From: Billgrantia pellis
Lineage (GTDB): Bacteria > Pseudomonadota > Gammaproteobacteria > Pseudomonadales > Halomonadaceae
Reading direction: 5' to 3'
NCBI RefSeq assembly: GCF_008297955.1
Contig: NZ_VTPY01000009.1
Span: 62,001 to 126,000 of the forward strand
DNA: 64,000 nucleotides
Shown: one piece after another, positions 8,145-15,547 of the stretch
How the letters are laid out: every line of letters begins with the position of its first letter
Position numbering within the stretch: position 1 is the stretch's first letter
Notes under the pieces: model-generated
The model's input: only the letters and a program-made list of their open reading frames with translations
Database searches by the model: none
What the model was told of the DNA's origin: nothing
Position numbers and translations under genes: made by a program

Positions 8145-8645
8145 ATGAAAGCTTTCTTGTCGAAGTGTTCGCTTTTCGCTAAGACGGCGTCGCTCTGCCT
8201 GCTGGGCGGACTGGCGCTGGCGAGCGATGATCGCAGCGAGACAAACGCCGCCCTGCGTGCCCTGCATCAACACCAGGCCGAGCTGGCGGAGCTGGGCGAG
8301 GAGCGGGCCGAGCATGATGAGATCGCGCAGTTGGCCGATACCCTGCGGCAGGATCATGCCATTCTCGATGAATGGCTGGCCGAGGCCGATGGTGGGGAGG
8401 CTTCAGTGGAAACGGGTGATATTGCCCATGACGCCGAGGCCTACGCAGCGCTGCAGCAGCAGGAGGGGGAAGCCTTCGACGCGGCCTACCTGGCGTATCA
8501 GGAGCGCCTGCACACCGCGGCGCTCGATTATCTTGAACGGCAGCGCTCTGAAGAGGAATCGGAGCTGACCGAATTCGACAACCACCTGCGGGTGACCCAC
8601 GAAGCGCTACGCAAGCACCTGGCGCTGATCCAGGCGTTGCGCTAG
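8145..8645 (+). CDS. Secreted DUF4142-like alpha-helical protein
   Basis: 166 residues with a signal peptide (cleavage near ALAS, residue 27) and then an almost entirely helical, acidic body. Features typical of the ferritin-like DUF4142 family are visible: DHAILDEWLAEA near residue 67, EAFDAAYLAYQERLHTAALD near residue 108, and a C-terminal HEALRKHLALIQAL helix. DUF4142 proteins are periplasmic and their function is unknown. Divergent from napE, with a likely shared control region of about 110 bp. No lipobox. Confidence 0.6.
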   Translation: MKAFLSKCSLFAKTASLCLLGGLALASDDRSETNAALRALHQHQAELAELGEERAEHDEIAQLADTLRQDHAILDEWLAEADGGEASVETGDIAHDAEAYAALQQQEGEAFDAAYLAYQERLHTAALDYLERQRSEEESELTEFDNHLRVTHEALRKHLALIQALR

Positions 8646-8736
8646 GTCACCCATCGTGCGCTCGGTTGGCCACTTCGTATGGCAGACTTGCCGATCGGCT
8701 CCCTCGGCATCCCCCCTGCACCTGGCGAGGATTGCC

Positions 8737-9180
8737 TCAGGCGCGCTCGGCGGCCCGGATCACCGCGTCGAGTGCGGCCAGGTAACCTTGACTGCCGAGC
8801 CCGGCGATCACACCGTCGGCACGTAGCGAGACGTAAGAGTGATGACGGAAGCGCTCGCGCTTGTGCACGTTGGAGAGATGCACTTCGATCACCTTGCCCT
8901 CGAAGGCATTGAGGGCGTCGAGGATCGCCACCGAAGTATGGGTGTAAGCGGCAGGATTGATGATGATTGCCGCGGTACCGTCGTCACGCGCCGCGTGAAT
9001 CGCGTCGATCAGCTCACCTTCATGGTGGCTCTGCAGCGCCCGGATGTCCCAGCCGTTGACCGCGGCCTTCTCGTACAGCGCATTGTTGATGTCATTCAGC
9101 GTCTCGCGGCCGTAGATTTCGGGCTGGCGGGTACCCAGCAGGTTGAGGTTGGGGCCGTGCAGTACCAATACCTTGTTCAT
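8737..9180 (-). CDS. aroQ: Type II 3-dehydroquinate dehydratase
   Basis: 147-residue enzyme of the shikimate pathway converting 3-dehydroquinate to 3-dehydroshikimate. Recognised by VLVLHGPNLNLLGTRQPEIYG at the N-terminus (catalytic Tyr in the flexible loop), the INPAAYTHTS segment and the VEVHLSN motif near residue 100. The start at 9180 was chosen for its GGAG ribosome binding site and the MNKVLVLHGPN family start; the longer frame to 9213 has no family support. Often upstream of accBC in related bacteria, but here it follows glnE. Both run on the minus strand. Confidence 0.95.
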   Translation of the reverse strand: MNKVLVLHGPNLNLLGTRQPEIYGRETLNDINNALYEKAAVNGWDIRALQSHHEGELIDAIHAARDDGTAAIIINPAAYTHTSVAILDALNAFEGKVIEVHLSNVHKRERFRHHSYVSLRADGVIAGLGSQGYLAALDAVIRAAERA

Positions 9181-9217
9181 CGTGGCTCCATCGGGTGGTG
9201 GCGGAATCGACATCCGA

Positions 9218-12196
9218 TCATGATTCGGGCTCGAGCAGGCGCTGCCAGGCGTCTATGACCGCCTGGCGATGCGCCCTGAAGTCCGCGTCGCGGCCGCGGG
9301 CGGGCTCGCGTGTCAGCGAAGCGCGATGGGCGGCGCTGCGTAAGGCCAGATAGGCCTCGCGTAACCGTCGGCACTCCTCGGCGGGCAGACGAGCGGTTGC
9401 CTCCAAAGTCTCGAGGATACGCATGTTGTCGCTCCACTCGAGCAGCTCGGGGGTCTCGTGGCCCATGGAGAGCACCGCATACTGGCACAGGAACTCGATG
9501 TCGACCATGCCGCCGGGGTCGTGCTTGAGATCGAACTCGCCCTCTCCGCTCTTGCCGCTCAAGTGGTCGCGCATCTTCTGGCGCATCTTCACCACTTCAG
9601 CTCGCAGTGCCTCACGGTCGCGTTCGCGACCGAGAATCTCGCACCGAATCTCGGCGAAACCCTCCGCCAGTCGCGAATGACCGGCCACCACACGGGCACG
9701 CACCAGCGCCTGGTGCTCCCAGGTCCAGGCCTCGCGTCGCTGGTAGTCGGCGAAAGCGTCCAGCGACGCGACCAGCAACCCCGCGTTGCCCGAGGGGCGC
9801 AGACGCATGTCGACCTCGTAAAGGGCGCCGGCCGGAGTCACCGCGGTCAGCAGATGAATGATGCGCTGACCCAGACGCGTGAAGAAGACCGGAGCATCGA
9901 GGGGCCGAGGGCCATCGGTGCCGCCATGAGTATGGGCGTCGTGGAGGAAGACCAAGTCGAGATCGGAGCCGTAGCCCAGCTCGATGCCGCCCAGCTTGCC
10001 GTAACCGACGATCAGGAATTCGGGCTCGATGCCGGCGCGGCTGCCGTCGCGACGCTGCGGATGGCCATGCTTGCGCACCAGATGGCGCCAGGCCATGGTC
10101 AGCACCGCCTCGAGCAGTACCTCAGCGATATAGGTGAGGTAATCGCTGACGTTCATCAGGTGTCGGGTACCGGCGATGTCCGAGGCGGCGACCCGCAGCA
10201 CGTGGGCATGCTTGAACACACGCAGCGCCTCGAGCTGAGCCTCTTCGTCATCTTCGGGAATGCGCGCCAGGGCCTGGCGCAGCTCGTCGGCCAGGCGCGC
10301 CTTGTCGGCGGGGGTGTACAGCGTCTCCGGCGTCAGCAGCTCGTCGAGCAACAGCGGATAACGGGCCAACTGCTCGGCGATCCATGGGCTTGCGCCGCAC
10401 AGCCCCATCAAATGGCTCAACGCTTCGGGGTTCTCGCGCAACAGCGCCAGGTAGGCGGTGCGTCGCAGCACTGCCTCGATTAGCGGCAATACCCGCTCGA
10501 GCGCAATGTCGGGAGTGTCACTGCCGGCCACGGCATCCAACAGCAGCGGCATCAGGGCTTCGAGTCGCTCGTAGCCGATGCGCTGCATGGTCTGCACCTG
10601 GCGCGATTGGCGCAGGGTCGCCAGCCGCCGCAGCGCCGTCGCGGGGTCGGCGAAACCGGCCTCATCGAGCAGCGCGCAACCCTCGTCGCCGGCGAGTTCG
10701 GCCTGCCACAGCTCACGCCAATCGTCGAGCGACACATCGGCGCCGTTCGGCGCATTCTCCTCTTCGAGCTCCGTCTCCGGATCGGCGATCACCGCATCGA
10801 AATGTTGGCGCACCTGCGCCCGCACCTCCTCGAGCCGCGCCACCACCGCGGGCCAGTCCTCCATGCCCAGCGCCAGGGCGAGGCGCTCGCGCCCCAGATC
10901 GTCGTCGGGCAGGTTCTGGGTCTGGCGGTCCTCCTGCGCCTGCAACGCATGCTCGAGATCGCGCAGGAAGACGTAATCCGGAAGCAGCTCGTCGATCACC
11001 GCCGGCGGCAACAGGCCCAGTGCCGGCAGTCGCTCGAGGGCGGTGCGCAGCGAGGTGACCTGCAGTTCGGTATCGCGTCCTCCGCGGATGAGCTGGAAAG
11101 CCTGGACCACGAATTCCACTTCGCGAATGCCGCCGGGGCCGAGCTTGATATTGGCTTGCATGCCACGTCGCTTCACTTCGCGATTGATCAGTCCCTTCAT
11201 CTCGCGCAGCGACTCGATGGCGCCGAAGTCAAGGTAACGACGATAGACGAAGGGGCGCAGATGGCCCAGCAGCTCGGTTCCAGCCTCCAGGTCGCCCGCC
11301 ACCGGCCGCGCCTTGAGCATGGCATAGCGCTCCCACTCGCGACCCTGGTTCTGGTAATAGGCCGCCAGCGAGGCAAAGCTTCCCACCAGAGGGCCGCCGT
11401 CGCCCAGCGGGCGCAGGCGCATGTCGACACGGAAGACGAAACCCTCGGCAGTCACCGCATCGAGCGCGGCAATCAGTTTCTGCCCCAGGCGAGTGAAGTA
11501 TTCCTGATGCTCGAGCGACTTTCGCCCGCCCTCGGTCTCGCCGTTCTCGGGGAAGGCAAAGATCAAATCGATGTCGGACGAGAGGTTGAGCTCGCCGGCG
11601 CCGAGCTTGCCCATACCCAGCACCACCAGCCGCTGCTCGCTACCGTCGGCACGCGCCGAGGGCCGCCCCCAGCGCGGCTCGAGATGCGTCTCGAGCCAGA
11701 CGAGCGCCCCCTCCAGGCAGACCTCGGCGAGCCGGGACACCGAGGCGGCCGTCGACCACATGTCGATGCCCGTCGGCCGTGTCAGGTCGCGCCAGACGAT
11801 ACCCAGCATACGCGCTCGGCGAAAGCGACGCAGCGCGGCATGCAGCCCCGCCTCGTCCTCGGCGTCCTCCAGGCGATCGGCCAGCCAGGCGGTGAGCGCC
11901 TCGGCGGATGGCGGCGCCTCCAGCTCGCCGTTGGCATCGAGGTGCTGTAGCCAGTCGGGATGACGCACCAGGGTGTCGAGGGCGAAATCGGAGACGGTCA
12001 GCACCCGCGCCAGATCCCGGCGGCGCTGCAAATCCAGCGCCCGCCAGTTCTCCGATGGCGGTTCCTGGCCGGTCAACTCGGCGAGATTGTCGGCCTGCGC
12101 CAGGCTCTCGCTCAAGCACTGCCTGGCCTTCTGCAGGGCAGAGGCAAGCTGAGGAGGGATGTCAGCGGCGGGCAGAAAGTCGTCGGGCAGAGCCAT
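9218..12196 (-). CDS. glnE: Bifunctional glutamine synthetase adenylyltransferase/adenylyl-removing enzyme
   Basis: Large protein (992 residues from the ATG at 12196) that adenylylates and deadenylylates glutamine synthetase in response to PII and glutamine. Two nucleotidyltransferase domains are visible, each with the GGxEL...SDxD signature: GKLGAGELNLSSDIDLIF near residue 205 and GKLGGIELGYGSDLDLVF near residue 725, with regulatory helices between. The start is uncertain. In-frame starts also lie at 12235 and at 12274-12277 immediately after the dgkA stop, where coupling could occur. I chose 12196 because MALPDDFLPAADIPPQL fits the family N-terminus. Confidence 0.93.
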   Translation of the reverse strand: MALPDDFLPAADIPPQLASALQKARQCLSESLAQADNLAELTGQEPPSENWRALDLQRRRDLARVLTVSDFALDTLVRHPDWLQHLDANGELEAPPSAEALTAWLADRLEDAEDEAGLHAALRRFRRARMLGIVWRDLTRPTGIDMWSTAASVSRLAEVCLEGALVWLETHLEPRWGRPSARADGSEQRLVVLGMGKLGAGELNLSSDIDLIFAFPENGETEGGRKSLEHQEYFTRLGQKLIAALDAVTAEGFVFRVDMRLRPLGDGGPLVGSFASLAAYYQNQGREWERYAMLKARPVAGDLEAGTELLGHLRPFVYRRYLDFGAIESLREMKGLINREVKRRGMQANIKLGPGGIREVEFVVQAFQLIRGGRDTELQVTSLRTALERLPALGLLPPAVIDELLPDYVFLRDLEHALQAQEDRQTQNLPDDDLGRERLALALGMEDWPAVVARLEEVRAQVRQHFDAVIADPETELEEENAPNGADVSLDDWRELWQAELAGDEGCALLDEAGFADPATALRRLATLRQSRQVQTMQRIGYERLEALMPLLLDAVAGSDTPDIALERVLPLIEAVLRRTAYLALLRENPEALSHLMGLCGASPWIAEQLARYPLLLDELLTPETLYTPADKARLADELRQALARIPEDDEEAQLEALRVFKHAHVLRVAASDIAGTRHLMNVSDYLTYIAEVLLEAVLTMAWRHLVRKHGHPQRRDGSRAGIEPEFLIVGYGKLGGIELGYGSDLDLVFLHDAHTHGGTDGPRPLDAPVFFTRLGQRIIHLLTAVTPAGALYEVDMRLRPSGNAGLLVASLDAFADYQRREAWTWEHQALVRARVVAGHSRLAEGFAEIRCEILGRERDREALRAEVVKMRQKMRDHLSGKSGEGEFDLKHDPGGMVDIEFLCQYAVLSMGHETPELLEWSDNMRILETLEATARLPAEECRRLREAYLALRSAAHRASLTREPARGRDADFRAHRQAVIDAWQRLLEPES

Positions 12197-12277
12197 TGGC
12201 AGCACGTCTCGTCGCGGCGTATAGAGTCCCAGCATATCGGAGGCGCCGGTTCTCCGGCACCCCCCGAAACGCATCAC

Positions 12278-12706
12278 TCAGCCGACGAACTTTTGCCAGG
12301 CGAGAAGCCCCCAGGCCAGCCCGGCCGCCATCAGCGCCAGCATCACTGCGGCCGACCCGATGTCCTTGGCCTTGCCCGACAGCTCGTGATGCTCGGTGCC
12401 GATGCGATCCACCACGCTCTCGATGGCGCTGTTGATCAACTCGACGATCAGTACCAGCAGGCAGCTGCCCACCAGCAGGATCCACTCCACCGGCCCCGAG
12501 CCGATCCACCAGGCCAGCGGTATCAGCACTGCACAAAGGGCGAGTTCCTGACGAAACGCCGTCTCGTGACGAAAGGCGATCCTGAGCCCCTTGAGCGAGT
12601 AGCCGGTGGCATCGATCAGGTGCCGCCAGCCGGTATGTTCCGGTTTCATCGCGCTGCCATCCTCACGTTGGCCATCCCTCTTCCCGAAAGGTGCGAAATC
12701 GCTCAT
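12278..12706 (-). CDS. dgkA: Diacylglycerol kinase
   Basis: 142-residue integral membrane kinase that phosphorylates diacylglycerol to phosphatidic acid. After a polar leader, the core from about residue 28 contains three membrane helices and the catalytic ELINSAIESVVDR motif, followed by KAKDIGSAAVML (the conserved K-D-GSAAV segment). The start codon overlaps the dacB stop by one base (TGATG), and its stop abuts glnE, so dacB-dgkA-glnE probably form one transcript. The leader (about 20 residues before MKPEHTGW) is longer than usual, and the ATG at about 12649 is an alternative start. Confidence 0.94.
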   Translation of the reverse strand: MSDFAPFGKRDGQREDGSAMKPEHTGWRHLIDATGYSLKGLRIAFRHETAFRQELALCAVLIPLAWWIGSGPVEWILLVGSCLLVLIVELINSAIESVVDRIGTEHHELSGKAKDIGSAAVMLALMAAGLAWGLLAWQKFVG

Positions 12707-14169
12707 CAGTGTGCCTCAACCATGCGCTCCAAATCCCGCGCCAAGGGATCGAGCACCTGGGTCCAGTTGAGCCATGGCGTGTTCGCGGTCCCGTTGACCA
12801 GCACCGTGAAGACGCCCCAGCGGCCCGAGCGGGTACGAAAATAGCCGCTGGCGGCACGCACGGCGAACGGCTGGTTGAGCGTGCCGGTCTTGAGCATGAC
12901 ATGATGCTGGAACAGCGAGGACCCGCGGCGGATGAAGCGCGAGACGCCATTGGCCGGCGCCTGGAAACTGGCGACGAAACTAGGAAACAGCGCCGGTCGG
13001 TGGAACATGCTCTCCAGCAGGACGTTGGCACCGTGGGCCGAGGTGCGATTCTCGGTGGTCAGGCCGCTGCCGCTGAGCATGACCAGCGGGCCGTGATCGG
13101 GCAGCCCGGCGACGTAATGCTGGATCGCCTCGCCCGCCTGCAGCAGGTTGGCTCTGGGCGTATCGACCAGGCCGAGGGCCAGCACGTCGGCCATGAAATT
13201 GTTGGAGTAGTTCATGGTCCGCAGCAGCAGCTCCTGCAGTGGCTTGCCCTCCACCTTCGCCAGTGAGCGCGATACTGTCGGCGGTTCGGCGACGGTCGTC
13301 ACGTAACCTTCGCGGACCGCAATACCGGCCTGCCTCAGCAAGGCCGTCAGGGTATGTGCCGTTTGCCGAGCGGGATCGCCGCTGGCCCGATGAACATCAC
13401 GAGGCACGGCGTCGAGCGCCATGTGGCCGCGCAGCAGCAGCGTATCGGTTTCGTCGCGGGTGATGCGCTCGGCGCTGAATTCGGTACCGCTTCCCGCCGC
13501 CCGCGTCTCGATCCGGTTGTCGACGTCAACGATCAGCGCCTGGCTGTCGCAACTGGTGATCCGGGCCGGCTGGCCGTTCGCCGCCCCCGGCGCCACGTTG
13601 ACGCACCAGTTGCCGTGATTGACGCCGGCCGAAGAGAGCAACGCGCTGTAGCTGTTGCTCGCCCGCGATTGCGCCTGGCAGCGGTCGGTGGTGATGCAGG
13701 CCACCGGCCCGAAACGCCACTGGCTGACCACCACACGCCCCGCCACCTCGCGCACACCGCGCTGATGCAGCCGCTGTACCAACCGCCACAGGTCTTCGCT
13801 GGCCAGCGCCGGATCGCCGCCGCCGTCGAGCACCAGGTCGCCTTGCAGCACCCCGTGTTCGTCAAGTTCCGCGTCGCTGACCAGGCGAGTCGTGAAACGA
13901 TGCTGTGGGCCCCAGCGACCGAGCGCCGCCGCCGCCAGATAAGCCTTGGTCACCGACGCCGGCGACAACTGGCGATGGGGCTCGATGGCGCCGAGCACCT
14001 CGCCGGGACGGGCGCCGTCACCCAGCAGGCGGGCCTCGGCCCCCACCTGGAAACCCCGCTCAAGCAGCCCCTTCAACTCGGTAAATCCCGATCCCGACGC
14101 CACCAGGGGCAGCGCCAGCCCGACCAGCAGCAGCAGACAGCGCAGCGTGGTCATCCCCTTACCTGTCAT
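12706..14169 (-). CDS. dacB: D-alanyl-D-alanine carboxypeptidase/endopeptidase (PBP4 type)
   Basis: 487-residue penicillin-binding protein of the S13 peptidase family that trims or cleaves peptidoglycan cross-links in the periplasm. A signal peptide (residues 1-26) precedes the catalytic motifs: SxxK as S72-VTK, SxN as SNN in MNYSNNFMADVL, and KTG in VMLKTGTLN near residue 420. The insertion between the first two motifs is present, as in PBP4. The start at 14169 has GGAG at 8 nt. First gene of the dacB-dgkA(-glnE) cluster. Confidence 0.95.
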   Translation of the reverse strand: MTGKGMTTLRCLLLLVGLALPLVASGSGFTELKGLLERGFQVGAEARLLGDGARPGEVLGAIEPHRQLSPASVTKAYLAAAALGRWGPQHRFTTRLVSDAELDEHGVLQGDLVLDGGGDPALASEDLWRLVQRLHQRGVREVAGRVVVSQWRFGPVACITTDRCQAQSRASNSYSALLSSAGVNHGNWCVNVAPGAANGQPARITSCDSQALIVDVDNRIETRAAGSGTEFSAERITRDETDTLLLRGHMALDAVPRDVHRASGDPARQTAHTLTALLRQAGIAVREGYVTTVAEPPTVSRSLAKVEGKPLQELLLRTMNYSNNFMADVLALGLVDTPRANLLQAGEAIQHYVAGLPDHGPLVMLSGSGLTTENRTSAHGANVLLESMFHRPALFPSFVASFQAPANGVSRFIRRGSSLFQHHVMLKTGTLNQPFAVRAASGYFRTRSGRWGVFTVLVNGTANTPWLNWTQVLDPLARDLERMVEAH

Positions 14170-14202
14170 GCCAACGGCTCCGTTTGTGAATTCACGATGT
14201 CC

Positions 14203-14532
14203 TCAGTGAGCGGTAACGCGCGAAAAGAGCTGTATCACCAACACGCCGGCCACGATCAGCGCGATACCCAGCACCGCCGGCAGGTCGGGGCGCTGGCCGT
14301 ACATCAGGACGCCGACCAGGGCCACCAGGACGATACCCAAGCCGGCCCAGAGGGCGTAGGCAATGCCCACCGGAACGGTACGAAGTACCAGCGACAGCAG
14401 GAAGAAAGCCACACCGTAACCGACCACCGACACCAGGCTGGGGCCGAGACGACTGAAACCGTCGCTGGCCTTGAGGGCGCTGGTGGCGATGACTTCCGCC
14501 ACGATGGCCAGTGCCAGGTAGAGATAGGCCAT
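14203..14532 (-). CDS. Small multidrug resistance (SMR) family transporter
   Basis: 109-residue membrane protein with four helices and the SMR signatures: the membrane-embedded Glu13 in AIVAEVIATSALKAS, and the PVGIAYALWAGLGIVLVAL loop-helix near residue 54. Members export quaternary ammonium compounds, guanidinium or polyamines as dimers; the SALKAS and YALWAG sequence is nearer to EmrE/QacE than to the guanidinium exporters. Its ATG overlaps the trmB stop by one base (TGATG), so it is co-translated with the methyltransferase gene. No partner SMR gene is adjacent, which fits a homodimer. Confidence 0.92.
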   Translation of the reverse strand: MAYLYLALAIVAEVIATSALKASDGFSRLGPSLVSVVGYGVAFFLLSLVLRTVPVGIAYALWAGLGIVLVALVGVLMYGQRPDLPAVLGIALIVAGVLVIQLFSRVTAH

Positions 14533-15245
14533 CACGCCTCCCCCTCCGTCGCCGCGGGCACCAGATCGGGCGCGTGCGGTAGCGTCGCCACCAAGCGCCA
14601 GAGCGACTGACCGCTGCCATGGTACTTGGTCTCGAAGGGAGTCAGGCAATTCGTGCCGGGGGCATGGGGCTCCACCGTGGCCGTGACACCGGTGGCCTGT
14701 GCCAGCGCCAGGGCGAATTCCTCCAGATAGAGTCGCCAGTTGGAGCGCAGTTCCAGTCGTCCCCCCAGCGCCAGCAGCACCGGGAAGACCGGATGGCCAT
14801 GCCAGCGCAGCTTGAGGCGCGCCGACTTGGGGTAGGGGTTGGGATAGAGCAGATAGTGCCGGGCCGGCTGCCAACCGGCCTCCAGCGCCAGGCGCCAGAA
14901 GTCCACCAGATCGGCGCGCACCAGCAAGGCGTTGTCGGCGATGGCGCCATGATCGCGCGACAGGCGGGCGGCGCTGCGGTCCACCCCGATTACCGCGTGG
15001 TCGGGATAGCGCTCCGCCAGGCGGCGAGTGGAGAGCCCCACCCCGCAGCCGGCATCGAGAATCAGCGGGCGCGCCCCATTCGCGTCCTGCCGCGCACGCC
15101 AGCTCAGGCAGTTGGCGAACGCCTCGCGGGTATGCGCCGCCACGGGCTTGCGCAGCGGATGGCGCAGAGCGCGCTCGACGCGGCGCGCCAGATCCTTGTG
15201 TGGGCCGAGCTGATTGGTCGTGATGGTGCGGGACGTGGCATGCAT
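14532..15245 (-). CDS. TrmB-like tRNA (guanine-N7)-methyltransferase, divergent form
   Basis: 237-residue SAM-dependent methyltransferase. Motif I is LILDAGCGVGLSTRRLAERY near residue 61, followed by VIGVDRS and a later HYLLYPNPYPKSARLKLR segment where classic TrmB has FPDPWxKxRHxKRR. The family normally makes m7G46 in tRNA. The substituted motif and the C-terminal LTPFETKYHGSGQSLW (TrmB-like T-x-x-E-x-K) put it in a TrmB-like subgroup rather than canonical TrmB, so a different substrate is possible. It overlaps the SMR gene by one base. Confidence 0.8.
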   Translation of the reverse strand: MHATSRTITTNQLGPHKDLARRVERALRHPLRKPVAAHTREAFANCLSWRARQDANGARPLILDAGCGVGLSTRRLAERYPDHAVIGVDRSAARLSRDHGAIADNALLVRADLVDFWRLALEAGWQPARHYLLYPNPYPKSARLKLRWHGHPVFPVLLALGGRLELRSNWRLYLEEFALALAQATGVTATVEPHAPGTNCLTPFETKYHGSGQSLWRLVATLPHAPDLVPAATEGEA

Positions 15246-15326
15246 GGCGTTGGGTTCGGTGTGGACGACGAACTGGCCATTCTAGCAGCCGTGACGGGCG
15301 ACGCGAGGAGGCGAGAAGAGCGGGCG

Positions 15327-15355
15327 AAAAAAAGGCGCGCTCCAGGGAGCGCGCC
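15327..15355 (-). terminator. Intrinsic terminator, minus strand, without an upstream gene
   Basis: GGCGCGCTC (15334-15342) pairs with GAGCGCGCC (15347-15355), and on the minus strand the hairpin is followed by seven T (15327-15333). It lies 80 bp upstream of the trmB-like start codon, in the 302-bp divergent region before fabY. No minus-strand gene precedes it. It could attenuate the trmB-SMR leader, end a small RNA, or stop antisense transcription. The rest of 15246-15547 shows no other structure I can assign. Confidence 0.75.
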
Positions 15356-15547
15356 CACATACCCACTCGTATGACTCAAACAGCGTGTTCAGCATAGCGC
15401 TTCGCGCGACACAGTTCAAACGTTCGTTTCACAATTGTCGATGGTCACGTCACCGGGCGCCCATGACGACGTCCCGAGCCGGGTGCTATGATCGCCACTC
15501 TCATACCTACAATATGACTCGCACGAACAGCATACGAGGAAAGCGGC

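Noticed and set aside
10607..11950. 447-codon plus-strand frame inside glnE
   Set aside because: Antisense shadow of glnE; no ribosome binding site or recognisable domain.
14203..15366. Single 387-codon minus-strand frame that looks like a fusion ending in the SMR transporter
   Set aside because: Only the last 109 codons match a family. The first part is an out-of-frame shadow of the TrmB-like gene, whose own frame has the SAM motif.
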